Part shown: positions 23,621 to 32,300 of the stretch, piece by piece
Numbering within the stretch: the stretch's first letter is position 1
Layout of the letters: the number at the start of each line of letters is the position of its first letter
Assembly (NCBI GenBank): GCA_947446285.1
Contig: CANFGH010000020.1
Coordinates: 1 to 38,167, forward strand
Direction: 5' to 3'
DNA: 38,167 nt
DNA from: Chloroflexota bacterium
GTDB taxonomy: Bacteria > Chloroflexota > UBA11872 > UBA12225
The notes under the pieces: generated by a model
The model's input: the letters and a program-made list of their open reading frames with translations, nothing else
The model's database searches: none
Told to the model about the DNA's origin: nothing
Made by a program: the position numbers and the translations under genes

Positions 23621-23653
23621 TGCATCGGGGGCCGCCTGCTTCATGGATTTTTT
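23596..23653 (+). terminator. 18-bp perfect hairpin across the stop/start junction of two genes
   Basis: GGCGGCCCCCGATGCATC (23596-23613) pairs perfectly with 23619-23636 around the 5-base loop GTTCT. TTTTTT follows at 23648-23653. The TGA of the DUF1801 gene is at 23618-23620 and the possible ATG of the next gene at 23620-23622, so the stem includes both. It could terminate, attenuate or block re-initiation. Confidence 0.65.
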
Positions 23654-24055
23654 CGTGGGACCTGCGCGAGACGTTCGGCAAGGGCAATCTGGTGCCGGTC
23701 GTCGCGACCTGGGATGACCGGGTGGAGTACCGGGGCAGCCTCGCGCGCATGGGTGGCGAACACGCCATGCTGCTGTGCCGGAAGGATGTGCTTGCGGAAC
23801 TCGGCAAGGGCCCGGGCGAGGTGGTGCACGTGACGGTCACCCTGGACCTCGCACCGCGTGAGGCCGATGTGCCCGATGCCCTCGCCACTGCCATCGATGC
23901 CGAACCGGGTGCGCGCGGCGTGGGAAGCCCTCTCGCCATCGATGCGCCGCGAATTTGCTCAGTGGATTGCCGATGCCAAGCGCCCGGAGACGCGCGACGC
24001 CCGGCTATCCAAAGCAATCCCGATGATCCTGTCCCGCAAGCGCCTCAAGGGCTAG
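23620..24055 (+). pseudogene. YdeI/DUF1905-type gene, frameshifted
   Basis: From ATG 23620, one frame reads WIFSWDLRETFGKGN, RGSLARMGGEHAMLLCRKDV and LDLAPREADVPDALATAIDAEPG: the DUF1905 beta domain. The C-terminal part, RAAWEALSPSMRREFAQWIADAKRPETRDARLSKAI, the YdeI helical domain, is in the next frame and ends at 24055. The switch lies at about 23908-23916, where GCGCGC would need one more GC pair to keep the frame. A 2-base slip in a GC run is therefore the simplest cause. If repaired, the protein would be about 146 residues, slightly short at the N-terminus for this family. Decay or a sequencing error are both possible. Confidence 0.75.
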
Positions 24056-24123
24056 CCCGGACAGACGGTCCCCCTCGCCCCAGAATTGAGAGTCGAATAG
24101 CGGCAACGTGCCGACCCGGTCGG

Positions 24124-26130
24124 TCAGGGTGTCCGCGTCGGGCGACGCGTGGCGGTGCGGGTCGGGGTCACCGTGGGTGTTGCCGTCGACGTCCGGGTCA
24201 CGGTGCGGGTCGCGGTGGCGGTCCGGGTCACTGTCTTGGTTGCGGTCTTTGTCACGGTTGGCGTCACGGTCGCCGTTGCAGTCCGGGTCACGGTTGCCGT
24301 CTTGGTCGCGGTCATCGTCACGGTCGGCGTGGTCGTCACCGTCGGCGTGCGGGTGATCGTTGGGGTCGGCGTCAGGGTCTTCGTAGCCGTCCGGGTCACC
24401 GTGACCGTCGGCGTGTTCGTGGTGGTTGGCGTCACGGTTGCGGTCGACGTCCTGGTGGGTGTCTGGGTGACCGTCGCGGTCATAGACCGGGTCGGAGTAA
24501 CCGTGACGGTCGCGGTGCGTGTGACCGTGCGCGTGTTCGTCACCGTCGGCGTAGGCGTCGTGGTCGGCAAGGCGGTCCGCGTCGGGGTGACGGTGACCGA
24601 CCGGGTAACCGTTGGACTGGCGGTACGCGTCACGGTGCCGGCGGACTGCCCGAGGGCCATGGTGAAGGCGGCATTCAGGTTCAGTCGACCCTTGCCATAC
24701 GCGTTCGGGTTGGCACGGGTGGTGGTGTCGGCGGTTGCCGATCCGAGCAGGATGCTGATGACCTGTGCGCGGGTGAGGTTGGGGAAGGTCGAGAGAAGCA
24801 CCGCGGCGGCCCCGGCGACGTGGGGTGACGCCATCGAGGTGCCGGATTCGTAGGCGTACGCAACCGGTTGCCGCTTGGTGGTGACGAAGGTGCTGTAGAT
24901 GTTGTCACCCGGAGCGGCGATGCCAGCCGATGCCACGTAACTCGTCTGCGAGGAGAACTCCGCAACAACCCCGGTGCTTGAGGTGGCCGCTACCGGAATC
25001 AGCTTGCCCGCCCCGGCAGAGGTGCCCGCGTAGGCAGCTGGCCAGTCGGCGTCGTTGATCACCGAACAGCCGTTGAGCGACCATGAAGCGCCACCGCAGT
25101 TCCCGGCGGAGGTGATGAAGACCACTCCGGCAGTCGCAGCCGCATCGATGGCGTCCTTGTCGGCCTGGGATTCGCCACCGCCGATGCTGAGGTTGATGAT
25201 CTTCACGCCCTTGGAGACGGCCCAGTCGATACCCGCCACCACCCCTTCGTCGGTGCCACTGCCATTGGCATCCAGCACCTGGACCGGCACGATTTGCACC
25301 GGCCGGTCGCCCGCGACGCCCGCGACGCCGACGCCATTGTTCGTTGCCGTGGCGACGATGCCCGCCACGTGGCTCCCGTGGCCATCGCCGTCATTGGGCC
25401 ACGTGGCACTGTTGCCGGCGTTGTAGGCGAGGCAGGTGCCACTCTCGCACCGCCCCCACGTGCTGTTTGGCGCGAGGCGCGACACCAAGTCTGGGTGCGT
25501 GAGGTTCACGCCGGTGTCCACGATGCCAACCAGGACGGTCGTACCGGCATTCAGTGCGCCCGCACGAGGCCAGACGGCACTGGCACCGCTGCTGACCAGT
25601 CCCCACTGGATCGAATACGACGGGTCATTGGGGGTGTTCAGGATGGCCGACGGTGCCGGGTTTGCTGGCAGGTCGGACCGTGAGGCGTCCATTTCGCCGG
25701 TGCCGCGCATTTCAATCAGGGGCGATGGCGGGGGGACGACGTCACGGCGCACGTGCCGGGCCACGACCTTTTCCGCCCACAGGACATCAGCCCGCCCGCG
25801 GAGGGTTGCAAGGGCGGCATCCAAGTCACCGGCAGGGACATCGACCGACTGGATATCGAGGTCTGGCAGGTTCGGGGTGACGGCAGCGGTGCGGACTGAC
25901 CGCACGGCCGCCCCGGGTGAGACGCCGAGGGCACGGACATATCCGGCGGCGCGCATGACCGGTGAGGGATGGGTGCGGTACAGGAGGCGGGCGGTTGCAC
26001 CCGCAGCCGTGGAAGCACCCGGGATTGCCGTTGGGGCAGCGTCACCGGCGGCCCTCGCCATCGGGGAAGCCCACATGACAGACACGGTCAGCAGTGCGAC
26101 GGCGATCCGGCCAACCCAGCGAGCATTCAT
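24124..26130 (-). CDS. Secreted subtilisin-like serine protease (S8) with a long Thr-rich tail
   Basis: A 668-residue exported protease. The signal peptide is residues 1-27. A propeptide-like region follows to about residue 165. The catalytic domain (about 170-490) has D205 (VGIVDTGVNLTHPDL), H251 (GDGHGSHVAGI), N344 (TSAGN) and S432 (SGTSMASPHVAG), so it should be active. From about residue 498 to the end (668) the sequence is almost entirely Thr, Val, Arg, Pro and Ala with PT/VT/RT dyads, a spacer probably glycosylated or wall-spanning. The ATG at 26130 is chosen because it opens the signal peptide. The Val-rich frame on the other strand is a shadow of the tail. Confidence 0.93.
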   Translation of the reverse strand: MNARWVGRIAVALLTVSVMWASPMARAAGDAAPTAIPGASTAAGATARLLYRTHPSPVMRAAGYVRALGVSPGAAVRSVRTAAVTPNLPDLDIQSVDVPAGDLDAALATLRGRADVLWAEKVVARHVRRDVVPPPSPLIEMRGTGEMDASRSDLPANPAPSAILNTPNDPSYSIQWGLVSSGASAVWPRAGALNAGTTVLVGIVDTGVNLTHPDLVSRLAPNSTWGRCESGTCLAYNAGNSATWPNDGDGHGSHVAGIVATATNNGVGVAGVAGDRPVQIVPVQVLDANGSGTDEGVVAGIDWAVSKGVKIINLSIGGGESQADKDAIDAAATAGVVFITSAGNCGGASWSLNGCSVINDADWPAAYAGTSAGAGKLIPVAATSSTGVVAEFSSQTSYVASAGIAAPGDNIYSTFVTTKRQPVAYAYESGTSMASPHVAGAAAVLLSTFPNLTRAQVISILLGSATADTTTRANPNAYGKGRLNLNAAFTMALGQSAGTVTRTASPTVTRSVTVTPTRTALPTTTPTPTVTNTRTVTRTATVTVTPTRSMTATVTQTPTRTSTATVTPTTTNTPTVTVTRTATKTLTPTPTITRTPTVTTTPTVTMTATKTATVTRTATATVTPTVTKTATKTVTRTATATRTVTRTSTATPTVTPTRTATRRPTRTP

Positions 26131-26374
26131 CAACGATATTGCCTGACGTGCCGATGGTACTCGGTGGAGGATTGAGGCAGTCGCCAATCTGGCTGAAGAC
26201 CCGGTCATTCGCACCGTGCGTGACACCCGAATGCCGTGGGTTCGACACTGTGGGCGCGCGAAATGAAGTGGTCGGGAAAACCGATGCCGGGTCTGTCACA
26301 CGGGCGATTGCGCGGTACCTATGAGTTTGAGATGCGTCGCGAAAACCGGACGGACGCACCCGGAGGTTCATGCA

Positions 26375-26752
26375 ATGAGTGCAGGATCCAAGCCCCAGAC
26401 ACTTCCCCTTGACGACCAATCGCGCGCCGTGCTGGCCCAGGCGGCCTCGCTCGCCGCGCACGGACGGACGGATGCGGACGACGCGACCCCGGTGGTCGTA
26501 TCCGGTCGGCAGCTGCTCGACGCCCTCGAGGCCGGCGTACCCGGCGTAGCGGTGACGGTGATACCGGGCACACGCACGACCGCGCAGGTCAACGCCGTAC
26601 TGGCAGCGTCGACGCGGATTGCGCATGAGGCAGGTGCGTCGGCCATCACGCCCGACCACCTCCGCGCCGGGGTTGCCGATGTCTTTGCGTCATCTGGCAT
26701 CAACGCCGACGCCCTGATGGCCACACGTGCCCTCGTGCGCCAGAACCACTGA
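26375..26752 (+). CDS. Small protein with a Clp-N-like helical segment
   Basis: A 125-residue protein, probably cytoplasmic. The N-terminal part includes DQSRAVLAQAASLAAHG, and the C-terminal part VNAVLAASTRIAHEAGASAITPDHLRAGVADVFASSG resembles one repeat of the ClpA/B/C N-domain (helix, A-x-A, I-T-x-x-H-L-x-x-G). No ATPase is attached. GGAGG lies 8 bases before the ATG at 26375. It could be an adaptor-like or substrate-binding protein, but no function can be claimed. A hairpin terminator follows. Confidence 0.65.
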   Translation: MSAGSKPQTLPLDDQSRAVLAQAASLAAHGRTDADDATPVVVSGRQLLDALEAGVPGVAVTVIPGTRTTAQVNAVLAASTRIAHEAGASAITPDHLRAGVADVFASSGINADALMATRALVRQNH

Positions 26753-26760
26753 GAAGAGCG

Positions 26761-26796
26761 CCGTGCCACCCAAGTGATGGCGTGGCACGGATTCCC
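26761..26796 (+). terminator. Terminator after the Clp-N-like gene
   Basis: CCGTGCCAC (26761-26769) and GTGGCACGG (26782-26790) form a perfect 9-bp stem with a 12-base loop, 10 bases beyond the stop. ATTCCCCC follows instead of a T run. Confidence 0.5.
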
Positions 26797-26842
26797 CCTC
26801 TGATCACACCGATGTCACAACCTTGCACCATGGAGGTTTGCC

Positions 26843-27427
26843 ATGATCCCTGAACCACTTGAAGCCCTCGGACGTGTTTTCGCACAACTGGAGATCAAGC
26901 ACCACTTCGAGGATGAGCGCCTGCTGACCGGGTTTGGCGGGACCAACACGCCCTATTCCATCTCCATCGTTGCCTGGCAGTCGGCCGAGGAGTGGTGGAA
27001 CTTCGACCTGCGCGCCTACATCCGGACAGGTGGACGCCACGCCGGGTCATTTCCGCTGATGGCCGTGTCCCCGCACCAGTTCGACGAGGCGCACCGCTTC
27101 CTCAACTACCTCAATGGCCGCTGGCTGACCGCCGGACACGCCTACATCGATCCCGATGACGGTGACATCTCCTTCCGTTGGACTGGCCCGTTTCCGGCGG
27201 CGATCACCGAGGCATTCGCCGACCATCTCCTCGGCGCAGTCTCGCAGATCGACCACTTCTTCCCGGAACTGCGGGCAATCCTGGCGGACGGGATGACGGC
27301 GATGGGAGCGATTGCGTCGCACAACGCACGGGACGCTGCCGACCGCGAGGTCCGTCAAGATCCGTCCGGTGATGACGCGCAGGGGAACGATGACGACGAG
27401 CCCGAGACCTTCCCCTTCCCGGAGTGA
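26843..27427 (+). CDS. YbjN-like protein
   Basis: A 194-residue cytoplasmic protein. Residues 75-130 (VSPHQFDEAHRFLNYLNGRW, then AGHAYIDPDDGDISFRW) match the style of the YbjN domain, a type III secretion-chaperone-like fold with helix then antiparallel strands. The last 30 residues are acidic (DDAQGNDDDEPETFPFPE). YbjN relatives are described as regulators or tolerance factors without a settled activity. GGAGG lies 6 bases before the ATG. It is followed by a 7-bp GC stem. Confidence 0.72.
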   Translation: MIPEPLEALGRVFAQLEIKHHFEDERLLTGFGGTNTPYSISIVAWQSAEEWWNFDLRAYIRTGGRHAGSFPLMAVSPHQFDEAHRFLNYLNGRWLTAGHAYIDPDDGDISFRWTGPFPAAITEAFADHLLGAVSQIDHFFPELRAILADGMTAMGAIASHNARDAADREVRQDPSGDDAQGNDDDEPETFPFPE

Positions 27428-27436
27428 CCGCTTCCC

Positions 27437-27456
27437 CGCCCGTCGCCCCACGGGCG
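27437..27456 (+). terminator. Short GC hairpin after the YbjN-like gene
   Basis: CGCCCGT (27437-27443), a 6-base loop, and ACGGGCG (27450-27456), starting 10 bases after the stop. It lacks a T run. Confidence 0.4.
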
Positions 27457-27530
27457 AAGCGCGTTCACTTCAGGGGCGACAGAGTGGGGCGGGGGTCGGG
27501 CACACCCATGGCCGACCGGTCCGACCTGCT

Positions 27531-27998
27531 CTATTCCTCTGGTGGACCGAGGTGGGCGACAGTCTTGCCACAGGGCTTGCCCCGGTAGAACCAGGCGAGG
27601 GCCCGGGTCAGCGCGGGATCGCCCGGGGCCACCTGAAGGAAGAGGGTCAGGCATGACCGGTATTTCTTGGCATCGATGTCACCGAGGATCTGCACCGGGT
27701 CAGTCTTGCCTGACGTCATCGTTGCCTCGACACATGCGCGCAAACGGGATCCGAGAACCGGGTGATCCCAGTACGCCCGCGCCTCATCCAGTCCGGCAAT
27801 GCCGTACATCTTGGCAGTTGCACTCTGACCGAGGGAACGCAACTGGGGTAGCACGAACCACATCCAGTGTTCTTGCTTGTCCCCGGCGTGCAGTTCGGCG
27901 AGGGCCGTGTCGTAGACAGTCTTGCCGGAACTCCCATCCCATGGGGCGTCCTGCGCCACCACGAACCGGTTGAGGTTGAAGGGATCATTCGCCATCAT
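27531..27998 (-). CDS. DUF1810 protein
   Basis: A 155-residue cytoplasmic protein of the DUF1810 (calpastatin-like) family. DPFNLNRFVVAQD is the family start. KQEHWMWFVLPQLRSLGQSATAKMYGI is its best-conserved stretch, followed by EARAYWDHPVLGSRLRAC, and the end has DAKKYRSCLTLFLQVAP. The role of the family is not known. Two adjacent ATGs (27998 and 27995) follow GGAGG; the first is used here. The gene stands alone, divergent from the enolase-superfamily gene. Confidence 0.88.
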   Translation of the reverse strand: MMANDPFNLNRFVVAQDAPWDGSSGKTVYDTALAELHAGDKQEHWMWFVLPQLRSLGQSATAKMYGIAGLDEARAYWDHPVLGSRLRACVEATMTSGKTDPVQILGDIDAKKYRSCLTLFLQVAPGDPALTRALAWFYRGKPCGKTVAHLGPPEE

Positions 27999-28118
27999 GA
28001 AGTCCTCCATCTGCCAAGCGTTGCGTCTTCCAATCGGGGGCGACGTGATGGGCAAGGCGACGCCTCTATAGTAGGCACTTGATCGCGCCTGTGCGAAAGA
28101 AAGGTAGGGAACTGCACC

Positions 28119-29258
28119 GTGAAGATCCTCGACCTCGTCACCCGAACATTCAGGTACACCAACCACACGGTTCGTGACAGCGAGGGGCATACCCATCCGG
28201 GCCCGCCCCACGACGCCACGCAGTCGGTCCTGGAAATCGTCACCGACGCGGGTGTCTCCGGCTACTGCTTCGGGGCGTCACCCGACGTCATCGCGCAGGT
28301 GGTGAAGCCACTGGTTGTGGGGCGCGATCCCTTTGACCGCGAGAAGATCTGGCATCACCTGGTGGAGATGCAACGCGGAAACCGGGGCCTCTCCGACCGC
28401 GTCCTCGCCACGGTTGATCTGGCCCTGTGGGACCTCGCCGGACGCGCATTCGGGCAACCGGTGTATAAGCTGCTTGGGGCGGCGCGCGACAAGGTCCTGG
28501 CCTACGCCTCGACGATGTGCGGCGATGAGTTACCCGGTGGGCTTGATTCGCCGGAGGCCTACGCCGCCTACGCGCTGGCCTGCAAGGCTCGTGGCTACCA
28601 GGCGTTCAAGATCCACACGCGCATGCCCCCGATCGCCGGCACGCCCAATCCGCGCGAAGACATCGCCATCTGCACGGCGGTGCGCGAGGCAGTCGGCCCC
28701 GACACGGCATTGATGCTCGACAGTTTCCATTACTACACGCGCGAGGATGCCCTTGTCATCGGACGCGCCCTCGAGAAACTGGACTACGCCTGGTTCGAGG
28801 AACCAATGCCCGAACATTCCATGTCGTCGTATATCTGGCTCACCGACCAACTGGACATCCCGATCGTCGGCCCGGAGACGGCCGAAGGCAAGATGTACAC
28901 GCGGGCCGAATGGATCATGCACCGGGCGTCCGACATCTCACGGGCGGGGGTATTCGACAACGGTGGCATCACGCCGGTGATGAAGATTGCGCACCTATGC
29001 GAGTCGTTCCGCGTGCAGGTGGAGATCCATTCACCCGGCGCGGGGAACCTGCACGCATTGTGCGCGATGGCGTGGCCGGGCAAGTACTACGAGCGAGGCC
29101 TCCTGCACCCGTTCATCGACTACGAACGCCCACCCCAGTGGTTGCGCACAATCGATGACCCGATGGACGACGAGGGGTACGTGCACGTGTCGTCACGCCC
29201 GGGTCTGGGCCAGGACATCGACTGGGACTACATCGCGGCACACGAGGTGAAGCGGTAA
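28119..29258 (+). CDS. Enolase-superfamily (mandelate racemase/muconate lactonizing type) enzyme
   Basis: A 379-residue enzyme, starting with GTG after AGGTAGGG. Capping domain 1-125, barrel 126-350. Catalytic and metal positions visible are K164/H166 (FKIHTRMP), D201 (MLDSFHYY), E227/E228 (FEEPMP) and E253 (GPETAEG). H314 in QVEIHSPG is a possible base. The set differs from the paralogue at 21795-22952 (D-type first ligand), so a different acid-sugar substrate is likely. Together with KDG kinase it points to sugar-acid catabolism, but the three genes are not in one operon. Confidence 0.86.
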   Translation: MKILDLVTRTFRYTNHTVRDSEGHTHPGPPHDATQSVLEIVTDAGVSGYCFGASPDVIAQVVKPLVVGRDPFDREKIWHHLVEMQRGNRGLSDRVLATVDLALWDLAGRAFGQPVYKLLGAARDKVLAYASTMCGDELPGGLDSPEAYAAYALACKARGYQAFKIHTRMPPIAGTPNPREDIAICTAVREAVGPDTALMLDSFHYYTREDALVIGRALEKLDYAWFEEPMPEHSMSSYIWLTDQLDIPIVGPETAEGKMYTRAEWIMHRASDISRAGVFDNGGITPVMKIAHLCESFRVQVEIHSPGAGNLHALCAMAWPGKYYERGLLHPFIDYERPPQWLRTIDDPMDDEGYVHVSSRPGLGQDIDWDYIAAHEVKR

Positions 29259-29267
29259 GGGGTACGC

Positions 29268-29304
29268 GTCATCCTGGGAGCGTCCGCGCCCTCGCCGGCC
29301 CATC
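29268..29304 (+). repeat. Interspersed intergenic repeat, copy B
   Basis: GTCATCCTGGGAGCGTCCGC followed by GCCCTCGCCGGCCCATC, about 31 of 37 positions the same as 23008-23044. Both copies lie just after enolase-superfamily genes on the same strand. Confidence 0.6.
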
Positions 29305-29393
29305 GGATCGACCACGCCCCCATCAGTTCGGCAGGTATCACCATCACGGGTTCGGACGCAGGACAGCGATCACGAGGGCCTGCCAACGCAGAT

Positions 29394-32300
29394 TTAGTTC
29401 GACCCCGAAATCACGATGTTTCGGATCCGGTGCACCGCAGTTTCACCGCCAGTTCCGGCGGTGAAACCGACCAGGGTCCCGGCCGATGGCAAGGTGCCCG
29501 ACATGGTTCTGGATGCCATCTGGACGGGGTTCGCAGAGCCAACTTGCGCCCGTACATCGATGAGTGTTGACCCACCAGAGGGTGTCAGGATGATGGTAAT
29601 CCGGATGTCATTCGACGTATTCGCAAGTCCGGAAACTGTAGTCTCGGAGTACAGCCCGTTGGAGGGCGTCCCGATGCGGATGGTGTCTGTCCCGTACTCC
29701 TCGATACCGACGAAGAACGTACCGGCCATGCCTTGGCACCCCAGCGACCCGCCCGCATCGCCAGTGAGAAACGCCGACGCGGATGAGAAGAACGGGACGC
29801 ACATGCCGTCGGCACTACCGGAGACATCGAGGTCAAAACTCACACTGACTTGGCCACCCGTGGGGACAAGGGGTTCGAAGTACCCGCCTCCCTTCTGGCC
29901 TCCCGAGCTTGGGGTTAGGACAAGCCACCCATCGCTGAAATAGGCGCTGCCACCGGTCGTCCAGTTTGCGTTGCCCGACGAGGCATTCCAAGCCGTGACC
30001 AACACGGAATCAGTGATTGATTCATTCCCCGCCGCGTCCTTGACACTCATGCGGACCCACGTAGTGCCGCTCATGGTTGGGCCAGGCACGACGTAGATGC
30101 TGCCCGAGTACGGTTGCGTCACCGCCGACCCACTGTCCGCCCACGGGCCATTCGATGACGTTGCGGCCTGGACCATGACTGTTGCGATCCCCACGGAATC
30201 GGTCGCCGTGACGGTGTAGCGGGGTGCGTTCCACGTCGAAGTCGTCTCGGCAATGAGTTGACGCTGGACTTCTCCGACCGTCGGTGCAGTGTTGTCGATG
30301 GTGAAACCGTTCAGGCCGGACGCTGAGAAGACATTTCCTGCCGTATCAGTGGCGGAAACCGATGCCTTCACTGTCCCGTTCCCGGCCGGGATGATGATTG
30401 TCCCGATGTACTCGAGGCCGTTTTCTCCAGTGGAAAGAAGTACGGGCGGAAGGGTTCCTCCCGTGAAAGTACCGTTAGTCAACGCGACCGAAGGTGCGGT
30501 CCTCAACCCATTGGTTTCCGTGAATGTTGCCTTGATGGTCACGGTATCTCCGGACTTGTACGGGCCGGAGATATTTGCCGTTCCACTGTCGCTAGTCGTC
30601 ACGACCACCGTCGGTGCAGTGTTATCAATGACAAAGCCTGGAACACCGGTCATCGTCAGGCGGGCAATCACACCCGATCCATCGCCGTAATCTTCAGCGT
30701 AGATCGAGATGGTATTGCTGCCGGACCTGATCTTGCTAGTGACATCAAACGGGGTCAGGGTGGCATACGCCTCCCATTGGTTCGATGAGTACGGCCACGT
30801 AACCGGGTTCCCGTTGATGGTGATGCTTGCCCAGTTGTCGATGGTGAGGTCGAGCGTTGCAGCCGTAAGTAGCCCGCTGACCGAGAAGTCTTTCGCGAAA
30901 GTGTGCGTCTGCCAAGCTACCGAACAGGTTGATGACCAGATCCACTGGGCGGGGGGCGCCGAGGTGGCACCCCCGCAGGCACTGACCGTTGCGTAGCCTG
31001 TTCCGTCCATCGACCACGTGCCGTCGGATCCCACATACGCAGTTGGGTTTGGTAGCCGGACGTTGGACGAGGCGATCATGTTCCCGGCGATGTCGGTCGC
31101 CACGAGGGAGGGCAGGACGGTCCCGTTTCCGGCTGGGATCGTCAGGGTGCCCGTGTAGGTCGTTCCATCCGCACTGGTCAGGACGGTCGAGGACAGTGTG
31201 CCACCGATGTGTGTCCCGGGCACGAGATTCAGGGTCAGCGAAGGGGCCAGATCGGTCGGATTCTGTGCGAGAACCGCAGCCACGGTGACCACGGTGCCCT
31301 GGCGGTATGGTCCGGGACTGCCAGACGCGTCGGCAAACGTGAGGTTGACAATGGTTGTGGGTGCCGTCTGGTCAACCGTGATCGTCCGCGCGACTGACGT
31401 GCCACTGGACTTCGACTGAGAGTCGGTCGCACGCCCGGTAATCGAGTGGTCACCCGCGGCAAGCGTGACCGGTATGGCGAACGTATTGTCGGACGCGGCC
31501 GTTCCCGTCGCGATGGCGGTTGTTCCGGATCCATCGAAGAGGGCGACCGTCGACCCACCCGACGCACGTCCGGTCACCGTGACCGCAGTCGATTTGGTGA
31601 TGCCATCGGTCGTTGATGACCCGGTGTCGGTAGAGGCGGAGAGACCGATTGAGTGCGGAGCGGCGGGGCGATCGACCGGTGCCCGTGACGGGATCCACCG
31701 CACGCCACCACGCAAGGTGCCGCTGATCCCGTTGCCAGACTGGTCGGAGAGAGTGGCCCCACGTGCATCGGTGGAGGCGTAGGCGGAGATGGGGTAATGC
31801 ACCAGAAGTCCGGGTTCGCCACCGGCCAGTTTCTGGAGGTAGGTCGCGTTGGATGCGTCATACGAACGCGCAACCGACCACAGGCGCACTTCGTCCATTG
31901 CACCGGCATACCCCTGCGATCCGTCTCCGGCGCGGGCGAGGGTTGACGACGTTGCCGCATCTGGCGAGGCAAGGCGTCCGTTCGCGCTGTTGGTGTCGGC
32001 CAGACGGACCGTGCCATTGATGGCCAGTTGCAACCGGGAAGCGGGCTCGAACGTGACCGCAACATGGGTCCACGTCCCGGTCACGATGTCGGTGGGCGCT
32101 TCGACACCGAACCACGTCAAGGTGCCGTTACGCCGCAGGCCGGCTTCGAGGACTTGCGGTTGAGTATCGCGGCGCAGGCGGATGACGAGGGTGTCGGCCC
32201 CGGAAGCATCCTGTTCGCTGTAGATCGTTCGTGGCCCGGTGAGGTCGGACGGATTGACCCACGCCTCGAAGGTCCATGCGGAACGGCCGGACAGTGATCC

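Noticed and set aside
24124-24640. Possible CRISPR-like or satellite repeat from recurring GTCACGGT-type words
   Set aside because: The repetition follows from Thr/Val/Arg codon usage in a protein tail; there is no constant repeat-spacer structure.
24149-24853. A long plus-strand frame rich in Val and Arg
   Set aside because: It is the exact antisense of the Thr-rich tail of the minus-strand subtilase; Thr codons ACN read as Val on the other strand.
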